Origin: Thalassospira lucentensis | GTDB taxonomy: Bacteria > Pseudomonadota > Alphaproteobacteria > Rhodospirillales > Thalassospiraceae | DNA: 64,000 nucleotides | Direction: 5' to 3' | NCBI RefSeq assembly: GCF_011806425.1 | Contig: NZ_JAATOV010000002.1 | Coordinates: 916,938 to 980,937 of the forward strand | Shown here: positions 54,101 through 62,647 of the stretch, in pieces | Numbering within the stretch: position 1 is the first letter of the stretch | How the letters are laid out: the number at the start of each line of letters is the position of its first letter | Translations under genes and position numbers: made by a program | Notes under the pieces: model-generated | What the model saw: only the letters and a program-made list of their open reading frames with translations | Databases searched by the model: none | What the model was told of the DNA's origin: nothing

Positions 54101-56823
54101 GCCGCCCCCTTCTTGCTCATCTTAGTATAGAGCTCAAAAAGCTTCTCAAGGCGTTCGGTATCGTTGCGGAAACGGCGTCCGATATAGATGCGCTCAAGGG
54201 TCTCGTCATTGCGATCATGGGCCGCGCGCAGGTCGTCGGGCATCTTTTCGGGGTCGTAGAGATCGGCGATAGTCGCTGGGAAATGCGCCTCGCGCGCCAA
54301 GAGGATGTCCTCAGCGCAGCGGGCCAGGTCTTCCTTGTTTTTCTCAGTCAGCTTGGGGACAGGGAAGGTGTTCCAGCCAAGGGTGTTGGAATAGCTGAAA
54401 TCAGTTCTCATCCGCACACAGACTGTTCCGATCCACACCCAATGAAGACGCGACGCGATCAACGCCATGTTCCAAAGCGGAGCGTCAAAGAGCGCAAAGC
54501 ATTTGTTTGAGAGAACGCCACCTTTACCAAGAAGATCCGTCGGAAGAAAATCTCTATTTTCTGAAGAAACCACTGGTATTGCAATTGTGTTACACCGAGC
54601 TGCATTCATCTCTCTAAACTGATGCGGTCTATTGACCATTCCGTTTGAGATTGCGTCTTTTGATTTCTTACGCTTTTCAACCCCTGCCTGTATTCGCTCT
54701 CGCAGGTCCGCTATTTGTAGGATTTCCTCTCCAGGCTCATCCACGAACCAAAGGCAATATCTTGTCTTTGCGTTAATTACTTCAGTAGAACCATAAAATC
54801 TCCGTATGTAGCACTCAGGCAAGCCGTCTCGTTTGAGCTCGAGCATCCTAGCCTGATCCATAAGAATATGCTCAGATAGCCCATAATAGTTTCCTTTAAT
54901 CATTGGCTGGAGGCCTGCAATAGGTTTCGTTGAAGCTGTAACCCAAAAGTCAGGCTGGGCTAACAAGTAACCGTTAATGTTGGCCGTATCCAATTTGACA
55001 TCATCGTCGAATAATATCGCCCCGCCTTTTTCAAGGTCGCAGCCAATGATTACAACTGTCACACCGGCGCCATGCGCAGCGAGATTCGCCCACTTGAAGG
55101 ACCTTACGGCAAAGAAAAATCGTAACCCACCATCGAACAGCGGCTTCCAAAAATTTGAGACATGCTGACCTTGCGCAACACTATTCGTAGCAACAAAGGC
55201 AAACTTAGTGGGTGTTATTTTAGAGAATTCATAGGCCTTTACGAACCATCCGCAAACGTAGTCAAGTAACCCCCATTTCTCGAATTTTCCATCAAGAAGG
55301 AACTTGAGATCGTCCTTTTGCTCTTCTGTCTTTCTTGCATTTCCCTTGTAAGGCGGATTCCCGCAGATGTAGGTCTCTCCCCCCTCGTTCTCAAAGTCGA
55401 TCTGCGCTTGGTCGAGCGGCGACATGAAGAGATCGTCGGCATGATGCTTCACACCTGTCCCTGTGGGCGGACAGATACTCAGCCAGTCCAGCCGGAGGGC
55501 ATTTCCACAGGTAATCCAATTCATGGCATCAAGCGGCAGGAACTCGGCAAGTGCCTCCTTCTGGCCGCGATAAAGCACGTCGCACTGATACTCGGCAATG
55601 ATCAGAGCTAACCGTGCGATTTCAGCGGGGAAGTCGCGAAGCTCGATCCCGCGAAAGTTCGTCAACGGGATTTCGGTACGACGATCAGCATCACCGCAAC
55701 GCTTGTTGATTTCGGCTTCGATCGCCCGCATTTCCTTATATGCGATAACAAGGAAGTTGCCCGATCCACAGGCAGGGTCGAAAACCCTGATCCGCGCCAT
55801 GCGGTTGCGTAGGTTGCGGAGCTTACGGGTGTTGTCGTCAGCCTCCTCCAGCTTTTCGCGAAGATCATCGAGGAAAAGCGGGTTCAGCACCTTCAGGATG
55901 TTCGGCACGCTGGTGTAATGCATGCCGAGCGCACCGCGTTCATCATCATCGGCGACGGCCTGGATCATCGAGCCGAAAATATCAGGGTTGATCTGTTTCC
56001 AGTCAAGATTGCCTATATGCAAAAGGTAGGATCGTGCAATCCTGGAAAAGCGCGGAACATCCGTACTGCCCGAGAATAGACCACCATTCACATAAGGAAA
56101 GCCATCGACCCAACGCGGAAGATTTGCTTTCGCCTTATCCTCGGTCTTGGTGTTCATTGCCCGGAAAATCTCGCCAATCACCTCGTGGGTGTTGGACGAG
56201 TCACTGGCACTCATCCGTTCGACCATCAGCGTAAAGCCATAGTTCGGATGAAGGATATCGGTATCCTCTGCAAAGAAGCAGAAGATCAGACGCGCCATAA
56301 AATGGTTCATATCGTGGCGGCGTTCGGCAGTTCCCCAATCGGGGTTATCCTTTAGCAGTTCGACATAAAGCCGGTTAAGTCGGCTGGTCGCGCGGATGTC
56401 GAACGCACTTTCGCGGATTTGCTTAACGGTCGATATCCCCGCAAGCGGCAGGAAAAAGCCGAAATGATTGGGAAAGTCGGGATAACCGCAGACAACGACT
56501 TCCCCGCTGGCCAAGTCTTCCGCCTGAAACTCGTTGCCATCGGTGGCAAGGACAAACTTGGCCTTTGCACGGGTGGTCGCGCCGCTTGCCCGAAGCGCGG
56601 CCAGAGTTTCAGTTACCTCGCCAGCGGCGCAGATCTTGATATGGATGTTGCTGGTCTGAAGGACACCACCAAGGTCCGACTTGTTCGAGCTGCCCGCGCG
56701 CAGGCGCTTGATGGTCGTGGCCTTGTTCCCGAAGGCTTCAAGGAAGGCGTAAGGAAACTCATCACCGTCAAACGGTTCTGCCGCAAGTGCGGAAATAGCT
56801 TCTTCAATCTCGACCGCGTTCAT
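54097..56823 (-). CDS. Class I DNA methyltransferase (MmeI/YeeA/PglX-like)
   Basis: This 908-residue enzyme methylates DNA: SAM motif FDPACGSGNFLV (348-359), catalytic NPPYKG (489-494), which points to N6-adenine (or N4-cytosine) methylation, plus the flanking helical domain (RHDMNHFMARLIFCFFAEDTDI) and a C-terminal target-recognition part (NTLGWNTFPVPKLTEKNKEDL, typical). It resembles MmeI-type and BREX PglX-type enzymes but I see no N-terminal PD-(D/E)XK motif, so it is probably methylase only. It is the first gene of the six-gene operon and would mark self DNA. A leader hairpin lies directly upstream. Confidence 0.92.
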   Translation of the reverse strand: MNAVEIEEAISALAAEPFDGDEFPYAFLEAFGNKATTIKRLRAGSSNKSDLGGVLQTSNIHIKICAAGEVTETLAALRASGATTRAKAKFVLATDGNEFQAEDLASGEVVVCGYPDFPNHFGFFLPLAGISTVKQIRESAFDIRATSRLNRLYVELLKDNPDWGTAERRHDMNHFMARLIFCFFAEDTDILHPNYGFTLMVERMSASDSSNTHEVIGEIFRAMNTKTEDKAKANLPRWVDGFPYVNGGLFSGSTDVPRFSRIARSYLLHIGNLDWKQINPDIFGSMIQAVADDDERGALGMHYTSVPNILKVLNPLFLDDLREKLEEADDNTRKLRNLRNRMARIRVFDPACGSGNFLVIAYKEMRAIEAEINKRCGDADRRTEIPLTNFRGIELRDFPAEIARLALIIAEYQCDVLYRGQKEALAEFLPLDAMNWITCGNALRLDWLSICPPTGTGVKHHADDLFMSPLDQAQIDFENEGGETYICGNPPYKGNARKTEEQKDDLKFLLDGKFEKWGLLDYVCGWFVKAYEFSKITPTKFAFVATNSVAQGQHVSNFWKPLFDGGLRFFFAVRSFKWANLAAHGAGVTVVIIGCDLEKGGAILFDDDVKLDTANINGYLLAQPDFWVTASTKPIAGLQPMIKGNYYGLSEHILMDQARMLELKRDGLPECYIRRFYGSTEVINAKTRYCLWFVDEPGEEILQIADLRERIQAGVEKRKKSKDAISNGMVNRPHQFREMNAARCNTIAIPVVSSENRDFLPTDLLGKGGVLSNKCFALFDAPLWNMALIASRLHWVWIGTVCVRMRTDFSYSNTLGWNTFPVPKLTEKNKEDLARCAEDILLAREAHFPATIADLYDPEKMPDDLRAAHDRNDETLERIYIGRRFRNDTERLEKLFELYTKMSKKGAA

Positions 56824-56831
56824 ACACCTCT

Positions 56832-56869
56832 CCCCCGACGTTTTTTAACGTCTGTTATTTTTGCGGGGG
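56832..56869 (-). promoter_or_regulatory. Leader hairpin before the restriction operon
   Basis: GACGTT (56837-56842) and AACGTC (56847-56852) form a 6-bp hairpin with a T4 loop, and CCCCC (56832-56836) could pair with GGGGG (56865-56869) outside it. It lies 9 bases before the methyltransferase start, where it could hide the ribosome binding site (GAGAGGTG) or be an operator. Confidence 0.5.
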
Positions 56870-57050
56870 ATAACAGCAACTTCTCCCCCCAGATCAACCA
56901 ACAGAACTTAATTCCCATCACGATTTCAATGACGCCTATCCAACCTTAACACGCACAACGAATCATGCCCGTGAGTTCTAGCAAATCTGAATGCTGTTTG
57001 TCCTATTCCTTTGTCCGTTGAGCATGTCACCGCCATGCGAATAAGCAGGA

Positions 57051-57084
57051 AGCCCATTTGGGCTGTTTGGTGGGCCCACCAAAC
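57051..57084. promoter_or_regulatory. Two adjacent perfect palindromes
   Basis: AGCCCATTTGGGCT (57051-57064) and, one base from overlap, GTTTGGTGGGCCCACCAAAC (57065-57084, a perfect 20-bp palindrome without loop) stand side by side between the divergent methyltransferase operon and recombinase gene. They may be operator sites for dimers or part of a recombination site. Confidence 0.7.
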
Positions 57085-57117
57085 CTATCCTGCCCCCAGC
57101 ACGACAGGTGAAAGTTG

Positions 57118-57191
57118 TGCCAACTCGTGCACCATCATGCACTCTTCTGCATTTTCGTGCAATCTTATGCACTCTCATGCAATCACATGCA
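57118..57191. repeat. TGCA words phased exactly every 10 bp
   Basis: TGCA begins at 57128, 57138, 57148, 57158, 57168, 57178 and 57188, with a degenerate copy TGCC at 57118. Spacer bases vary but often read TC(A/G) before the TGCA. The period of 10 is not a multiple of 3, so this is not coding. It equals about one helical turn, so all copies face the same side of the DNA. The array lies in the 488-bp gap between the restriction operon and the recombinase gene and ends about 120 bases before the recombinase start. Confidence 0.9.
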
Positions 57192-57311
57192 GTGCCTTGT
57201 ATTTGAAGCATTTTTTCATTACCTATTCTTACGAGAAGACAGCGTCTTACCCTTGCGCATGAGCAACCCCGAACGGTAATCAATTTGTTTCAACCTTCGA
57301 GGACACAATCA

Positions 57312-58922
57312 GTGCATGTAGCAATCTACGCCCGCCACTCCACCGACAAACAGGAAACCAGCACGCAAGACCAGATTCGGCGCTGTCGCGAATATTGCAG
57401 CGTAAAGGGCTATCACGTTGCTGATGTATTCTTTGATGAAGGCATATCGGGCTCCCATCTTGCTAACCGCCCTGGTATTGGCGCGCTTTTGGTCGCCGCT
57501 TTGGATGGGAAATTCGAAGGAGTGATTGCCGAAGACTTAAGCCGGATCAGCCGCGATCAAGCCGACACCGCCAACTTCTTCAAAAAGATGGTGTTCCTCG
57601 GTGTGCCGGTTGAAACCGTTAGCGATGGATTGAACAATGAGCTGCATATTGATCTGAAAAGCACCATGAATGCGCTCTACCTCAAAGACCTGTCCGACAA
57701 AACACACAGAGGCGTCGTTGCCGCAGTCTTACGCGGCGGCGTGCCTGGTGGCCAGCTTTACGGGTACGACCTGGTTCACGCGCTCGATGAGTTTGGTGAA
57801 CCCATTCGCGGCAAGCGCAAAGTCAATGAAGAACAAGCCATAATCATCCGGGAAATTTTTGAATACTATGCCGAAGGCCGGAAGCTCAAACACATTTGCG
57901 ATGACCTCAACCGCCAGGGCATAGATTCTCCCAAAGGCGGGAAATGGGCACCATCAAGCCTTGTCGGATCGTTCGTCCGGCAAACAGGAATGCTGCGCCA
58001 AACGCTCTATAACGGCTTCGTCACGTTCAACAAGTTGCAGTATCGAAAGCATCCTGAAAACGGAAAACGGTTGTCTATCGTGCGCCCAGAAAAGGAATGG
58101 ATAACCGTTCCAATTCCTGAACTTGCCATCCTCAAAGAAGAGACCTTCCTGAAGGTTCAAAAGGCACTGGATGAGCGCTCCAGCATGCACATGCAGCGCA
58201 AGCTAATACCCGCCGTAATGACCGACGAGGAAAGGCGCGATAAATCAATTCGTCGCTCTAGGGAATGGCGACCCAATCAGGCAGTCGGCAATAAACGCGC
58301 CAATGCCGTCTTCGGTGGAAAGCTCTATTGCGGCGAGCACGATCAAAAGATCACTGCAACTTACGCAAAGCATTATTCCTGCCCAGTCAAAGGATGCGCA
58401 AACCGAAACCTGCATTATGATGAAGTCATCAAGCTTGTTTTGGATGCCATAGCAAACCTTGATGAAGCGAAGATTGTCGAGCATTTTGAAGGCGACGAAC
58501 TGCGTAACATTCGAGCTCATCACACACAGGAAATAGCACGCCTCACGGCACAACTTGAAGATTTGCGTGCTGGCATGAACAAGGTTATCGACGCTCTTGG
58601 TCCCGATGCCCGTTCAAATGAGATACGTGTATTTTTTGACGACAAAGCGGAACAAATCCAACGAACAAAACTCGACCTTGCCCACCACAAACGCGCACTC
58701 GCAGACAATGCTTCTCCACGTAAGTTGGATGCCATTGTTCAGCACCACCAAAAGCTGATTGCCAAACTCGCTGTGTGGTCCCGTGATTCAGAGGCGGTTA
58801 TTCCGATGCGACAAATCATTAAGCGGCTAACCTTAACCTCGTCACCGGACGATCTTGGTAAACCAACTTGCCATGCGGATTTCGATTTCCTCGCAATAAT
58901 TGCAAAGAGCCAAACTACCTAA
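57312..58922 (+). CDS. Large serine recombinase
   Basis: This site-specific recombinase catalyses integration or excision of DNA. The resolvase catalytic domain starts VAIYARHSTDKQETSTQDQIRRC with Ser10 as nucleophile and continues GVIAEDLSRISRDQADTANFF. The recombinase domain follows (LKHICDDLNRQGIDSPKGGKW), then a zinc-ribbon with LYCGEH and CPVKGC, and a coiled coil (EIARLTAQLEDLRAGMNKVID) typical of large serine integrases. A TTG at 57285 is a possible start; the GTG at 57312 has GAGGA 8 bases upstream and gives MHVAIYARHS, so I chose it. The protein has 536 residues and is intact. It may be the mover of the neighbouring defence operon. Confidence 0.93.
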   Translation: MHVAIYARHSTDKQETSTQDQIRRCREYCSVKGYHVADVFFDEGISGSHLANRPGIGALLVAALDGKFEGVIAEDLSRISRDQADTANFFKKMVFLGVPVETVSDGLNNELHIDLKSTMNALYLKDLSDKTHRGVVAAVLRGGVPGGQLYGYDLVHALDEFGEPIRGKRKVNEEQAIIIREIFEYYAEGRKLKHICDDLNRQGIDSPKGGKWAPSSLVGSFVRQTGMLRQTLYNGFVTFNKLQYRKHPENGKRLSIVRPEKEWITVPIPELAILKEETFLKVQKALDERSSMHMQRKLIPAVMTDEERRDKSIRRSREWRPNQAVGNKRANAVFGGKLYCGEHDQKITATYAKHYSCPVKGCANRNLHYDEVIKLVLDAIANLDEAKIVEHFEGDELRNIRAHHTQEIARLTAQLEDLRAGMNKVIDALGPDARSNEIRVFFDDKAEQIQRTKLDLAHHKRALADNASPRKLDAIVQHHQKLIAKLAVWSRDSEAVIPMRQIIKRLTLTSSPDDLGKPTCHADFDFLAIIAKSQTT

Positions 58923-58925
58923 GTT

Positions 58926-58945
58926 ACCGGCAGAGTTCTGCCGGT
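58926..58945. terminator. Hairpin between convergent recombinase and ankyrin genes
   Basis: ACCGGCAG (58926-58933) pairs with CTGCCGGT (58938-58945) around AGTT. It begins 4 bases after the recombinase stop and is followed by TGTAAGAAATTT, a weak T-tract. Confidence 0.65.
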
Positions 58946-58992
58946 TGTAAGAAATTTAATCTTGCTTGCCGCAGAATGTAATCAGCCCCCCC

Positions 58993-61242
58993 TTACCAAG
59001 AACGCAGCTTTAACTCGCGAACCACGTTTTGACTGCCAAACCCAACGGCAAGAGTTTCGCAATCATTCCCTTGATCATCGGCTATTGAAGGATCTCCTCC
59101 CGCGTCAATCATAAGGCGATATGCGTCAAGTGCATCATTTTCAGCGGCAAGCATAAGAGGCGTTCGCCCCGGCCCTGGTAAAGAATGCTTCAAATTTGGA
59201 TCTGCACCAGTCTGAAGAAGTAGATCGACAATTCTCAGATAGTTTTTAATCGGAACTTCTCGGATATTTTCAAGGTGAACTTCAGCCACAACAGCCATTA
59301 TTTCAGCGTGTTGTGGGTCCAAATCCTTTAAAAAAGAGAGCCTGTCTCCCATTGCCCCTGCAAACCCACCTAAATAACGGCGATATGCTTCTCGATCCGC
59401 AGGCCTGGGAGAAGCGATATGACGCAACATTTGTTTCTCAAACCACCCCTCCCGATAGTAAGAAAATCGAGAGACACACTGATACAAGGGACTTTGAGGC
59501 GGATATCCTGATTTCATATTAGCGTCAGCACCCATTTCTAAGAGCTTCGCGACAACTTCCGGATCACCTAGCTGTACAGCCAGATAAAGTGGTGAAAGAC
59601 GTTTTTTTGCCGTCAGCTTATTAAGTGTGTTTCGATCATGCGGCTCCTGAATCAATAAATCCAAGACCTCTCGACCACGCCCATCTTCGGCACACTGCAA
59701 AGAGTTTAGCAATGCGGACCCGCCTTGAGCGTCTAGCTTATTCACATCAGCACCAGCACCAAGAAGCTGGCCGACTTCATCCGACCTATCTTCAGATGCG
59801 AACCAAACAAGCTGCGGCTTACGAAGTTTCGACCCATCGCTCATCCGAACACTGATAACACGATCAGGGTTCACCAAGTCTGGTTTCATTGTATCTGTTT
59901 CAGACTGATCGAAGGCTAAAAACGGAATGCTCATAAGTAGCTTAGTTTTCGGCACTTCCTCAAAGCGTGCAGAAACGGGGAACATCGAACCATATGTCTG
60001 CGCGAGTTGCTCCATTTCCCAATCAGCCACGACTTCTGCATGCTCGACTACGCTCAACAACTCATCAGAAAACAACCTCATCGCCAAGCCTCGGTGTTTT
60101 AATCTCTTAACCGCAGTTTTGGCATTGAGATGCGCAGCTAGGACAATAGCTTCCTCAAGAATCTGTTTCTGGCTTTCTCCTGCTCGATACAAAGATTGGT
60201 TGGCTGCGTTTTCATAAAACGGCAGCGCCTCCTCTTCCTGACCAGCAAGGACATGCCATCTGCCCTCGCACCAATTCACGAAGTACTGCGTTCTGCCGGC
60301 GGGATCCATCTTGGTAGCCAGTGCTTTAAAGCGATCAAGTTCAATTCGTGAATGTACTTGATCATTAGCTTCTTTGTGATGAGTCCGTGCCATTTGAACA
60401 TGCAAAAGAGCCAATCCAGTTTCCGATAATTCTCTCAGTTCCTTTGCAGCCTCGATATTTGCAAGGGATAACTCCTTGCCAATGTCACGTATCGGACAGT
60501 CCAGCAAAACCTCCTTACGGACTAGAGCACGTATCTGTATATACCCGGCCTTATTGGCTTCTCTATCAAGCCACGCCATTGCACGCGCAGTAACCAGCCA
60601 TTTAACAAACAGGTCAATCTTCGACCTTTTGTTGCTCGATAGCTTCGCAGTCAGTTCGCGTTTTATCGGAAGGATTGATGCAAAGAAATCAGGTACGGTG
60701 AAACCACGTCGCCATCGAGCGATCTCGTCACGCTTAATTTTATCATCTGGATAAACTGTATTCGCTACCGAGAGCCCGAGGGATTTCTCCGCCCAAGTAA
60801 AAACAACATTGATGGGATTCACGCCGTCAATTAAAAACCCATTCAGCTCAGGGCCTCCAAAACGATCTTTAATTGAAATCATGAACTTAGCTAAACGCCC
60901 AGCATAAGCGGCTTCAATTAGGACCGGAAAAGCATGCTTCCTTGTCAGGGCATCAAGACCAACGTTCGAAAGAAGACTTATGTGCTCGTTAATGTGAAAG
61001 TTGGCAAAGCTCAAAACAACATCCGAAAACTCAGGATCTAGATTCCTAAGCGGCCCAACCAGAAGAGCTTCAATAACTTCGGACCGCAGGCTCCAATCGA
61101 AATCTCCCTCACGGGCTAGACGATCAAGTTTCTTCCTGACGCTAGGGTCTGCCGCTTTAGTACCAAAAGCAGCAGACAACAGTTGGCAGATTTCCCCTAT
61201 CGTCGGGTAAGGGGGCTCGCAAGAGATTGCTTGTTCATCCAT
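58993..61242 (-). CDS. Large ankyrin-repeat protein
   Basis: The 749-residue protein has a long helical N-terminal part (residues about 1-440, no family I can name) and ankyrin repeats in the last third: QGGSALLNSLQCAEDGRGREVLDLLIQ, SPLYLAVQLGDPEVVAKLLEMGADANM, YLRIVDLLLQTGADPNLKH and GRTPLMLAAENDALDAYRLMIDAGGDPSIAD. It has no signal peptide. Its start overlaps the HicA-like gene by 8 bases, so the two are translationally coupled. The N-terminal helices could act as a toxin neutraliser, sensor or scaffold; none of this is proven by sequence. Composition is lower in GC than the core. Confidence 0.88.
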   Translation of the reverse strand: MDEQAISCEPPYPTIGEICQLLSAAFGTKAADPSVRKKLDRLAREGDFDWSLRSEVIEALLVGPLRNLDPEFSDVVLSFANFHINEHISLLSNVGLDALTRKHAFPVLIEAAYAGRLAKFMISIKDRFGGPELNGFLIDGVNPINVVFTWAEKSLGLSVANTVYPDDKIKRDEIARWRRGFTVPDFFASILPIKRELTAKLSSNKRSKIDLFVKWLVTARAMAWLDREANKAGYIQIRALVRKEVLLDCPIRDIGKELSLANIEAAKELRELSETGLALLHVQMARTHHKEANDQVHSRIELDRFKALATKMDPAGRTQYFVNWCEGRWHVLAGQEEEALPFYENAANQSLYRAGESQKQILEEAIVLAAHLNAKTAVKRLKHRGLAMRLFSDELLSVVEHAEVVADWEMEQLAQTYGSMFPVSARFEEVPKTKLLMSIPFLAFDQSETDTMKPDLVNPDRVISVRMSDGSKLRKPQLVWFASEDRSDEVGQLLGAGADVNKLDAQGGSALLNSLQCAEDGRGREVLDLLIQEPHDRNTLNKLTAKKRLSPLYLAVQLGDPEVVAKLLEMGADANMKSGYPPQSPLYQCVSRFSYYREGWFEKQMLRHIASPRPADREAYRRYLGGFAGAMGDRLSFLKDLDPQHAEIMAVVAEVHLENIREVPIKNYLRIVDLLLQTGADPNLKHSLPGPGRTPLMLAAENDALDAYRLMIDAGGDPSIADDQGNDCETLAVGFGSQNVVRELKLRSW

Positions 61243-61471
61243 GGCAGCGACGTAAATCCCCTAAAAAGTTCTTCAACGCGCGCCTATCACTGGGAGTGCA
61301 AGGAACGACAACCCATTTCCCATTGGGGGCAACCAGCTTTCCATGTCTTTTCCTCCGCCGAAAGCTCCAGCCAACTCGCACACATTGCTTTACTACTTTT
61401 GCGAGATCCTTGTTATTTGAATAGAGCAATTTAGCCTCCTCATAAACGCTTGCGCAACGGGGCAGGAGCAT
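61235..61471 (-). CDS. HicA-like mRNA interferase toxin
   Basis: The 78-residue basic protein resembles HicA (YcfA) toxins, which have a double-stranded-RNA-binding-like fold and cleave mRNA with one histidine. VRVGWSFRRRKRHGKLVAPNGKWVVVPCTPSDRRALKNFLGDLRR matches the pattern: GW start, basic residues, the likely catalytic histidine, a strand with VVVP, and a terminal helix. The usual HicB antitoxin is not adjacent; instead it overlaps the ankyrin gene by 8 bases downstream and follows a small Ser/Ala-rich gene by 20 bases. GTGGGAG precedes the start. The similarity is recollection of family pattern, so call it probable. Confidence 0.65.
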   Translation of the reverse strand: MLLPRCASVYEEAKLLYSNNKDLAKVVKQCVRVGWSFRRRKRHGKLVAPNGKWVVVPCTPSDRRALKNFLGDLRRCHG

Positions 61472-61491
61472 TTACTCCCACCCCACGAACG

Positions 61492-61653
61492 CTATTTCCC
61501 GTTTTTGGCTGCAGAACTTGAAGCCCGACTGGAGAAACTACCCTTGGAAACCTGGCCGCCACTATTTTTGGCTGTAGAGCTCTGGATGCGCGCTGCATCC
61601 TTCTGGGTCATCGTGCTTTTGCTTGCACTTTTTGAAGTAGATTTCGTTGCCAT
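61492..61653 (-). CDS. Small Ser/Ala/Lys-rich protein (SMP-like)
   Basis: This 53-residue protein starts MATKSTSKSASKSTMTQKDA and continues ARIQSSTAKNSGGQVSKG, SFSSRASSSAAKNGK. The part from TQKDAARIQSSTAKNSGG onward resembles small bacterial proteins of the seed-maturation (SMP) type that read like ...AARIQSATAKSNGGKVPKGSFAARAQ. Its function is unknown, probably an unstructured basic peptide. The start is firmly set by AATGGAGGACTAA before the ATG. It is the first gene of a minus-strand operon with the HicA-like and ankyrin genes, and is short enough to be missed by gene finders. Confidence 0.75.
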   Translation of the reverse strand: MATKSTSKSASKSTMTQKDAARIQSSTAKNSGGQVSKGSFSSRASSSAAKNGK

Positions 61654-61973
61654 TTAGTCCTCCATTTTTCTCACTTGCCGCTATTTTTTTGCGACCTTGA
61701 TATTTTTGCCATCAATCCGCGATGTTTTCGGCAGCGCCGATGGCAAAAAAAATCTGAAAAATGTATTTCGGACTAAACTGTCCTGCCTGGAACCCATAAA
61801 GCACTGGTTTCACAAAGATAGCTCTCTAGCTATCCGAAAGTGTGCTCGCTATATAGCTCGACAGGAAATACCTTCGGTTACGAGCCCCCACTGTAGGGCA
61901 TGTCGGCTGATCGCAACCAACAAATGGTTCTTTGCTACGTCCTGTACACAACGATTGCTAGCTTCCAATCGCA
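61654..61973. other. Intergenic region upstream of the HicA-ankyrin operon
   Basis: There is no supported gene. The part next to 61654 is the leader and promoter region of the minus-strand operon, with no clear consensus boxes. A small stem TTGAT/ATCAA lies near 61697-61715. The remainder may be eroded coding sequence of the protease remnant that follows, but I could not find its expected histidine and aspartate motifs. Confidence 0.4.
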
Positions 61974-62255
61974 ATGTGTTGCCGCTCACAGATGCATTTA
62001 TTTTCGATAACCACGCGCCGGGCCGATGGCATTACCGAACGTCTTGGCACAATTAGCTCGCTCAAAACTCGTAGCGGCTTAAAATTGGTAGAAGTCACAC
62101 AAACACTGCCCCCCGGAATGTCCGGAGGACCCATTCTAAATGACGATGGACAAGTTATTGGAGTCAAACACAAAGGTGGACCAACCGAAGGCCGCAACTT
62201 TGCGATCGCTATTAATGAACTATGTGATTGGCATAAGGAGCTCTCAAAAGCTTAA
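61974..62255 (+). pseudogene. Trypsin-like peptidase C-terminal remnant
   Basis: The frame encodes LPPGMSGGPILNDDGQVIGVKHKGGPTEGRNFAIAINELCDW, the C-terminal end of a chymotrypsin-fold (S1-type) protease with the catalytic-serine motif GMSGGP. The regions with the catalytic histidine and aspartate are absent, so this is a truncated remnant. Trypsin-like domains are common in defence clusters, which fits the island. Confidence 0.65.
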
Positions 62256-62647
62256 GTCTAAAAGATCCCCGCGCGGCATCCGGGCGACCTAGTACACGAC
62301 CAAAATGCACAAAGATTTTAGGTTACCAACCCCAGGATCGCCCTCAGCAATGCTATTGGAGAGTTTATAGAAGAACTACGTTTCATAGATGCGTTTCAGG
62401 TTATTGGGATCAAAGGCGTCAAATTCAAAAAGCCTCATCCAATTGAACTATAAACTCACCAAGATGAAATTGCCTTGCAATCAGCATCCCCCCCATAATT
62501 AGCTCCTTAAAGCCTTGGAATATAGTTAAGATCCAAGTTAAGAGTTAAAGCGTAATACAATCTCCCCCTCTAAAAACAGCTCCACATTCGAGAACATATA
62601 CAGCACCATTCGTATGATTATCTTTATGATACATTTGTTAGGCAAAA
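62256..62647. other. Gene debris between protease remnant and GIY-YIG gene
   Basis: This stretch holds no complete gene. A frame ending at 62454 reads SNAIGEFIEELRFIDAFQVIG and then IKGVKFKKPHPIEL; its QVIGIKG resembles QVIGVKH of the protease remnant and may be another eroded gene end. From about 62510 the DNA is AT-rich leader for the next gene (TTAGGCAAAA before its ATG; no strong ribosome binding site). Confidence 0.4.

Noticed and set aside
47673..56823. BREX or DISARM system
   Set aside because: The methylase is PglX-like, but there is no BrxC/PglY ATPase, PglZ phosphatase, BrxL, DrmA-DrmB pair or phospholipase D gene; the neighbours are McrBC and GIY-YIG instead.
57118..57191. TGCA array as a CRISPR or a coding repeat
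   Set aside because: The units are 10 bp with only 4 constant bases, no spacers of CRISPR length, no cas genes; a 10-bp step does not keep a reading frame.
61697..62056. 120-residue plus-strand frame as a gene
   Set aside because: No motif, no ribosome binding site and odd composition; it covers the leader of the opposite-strand operon.
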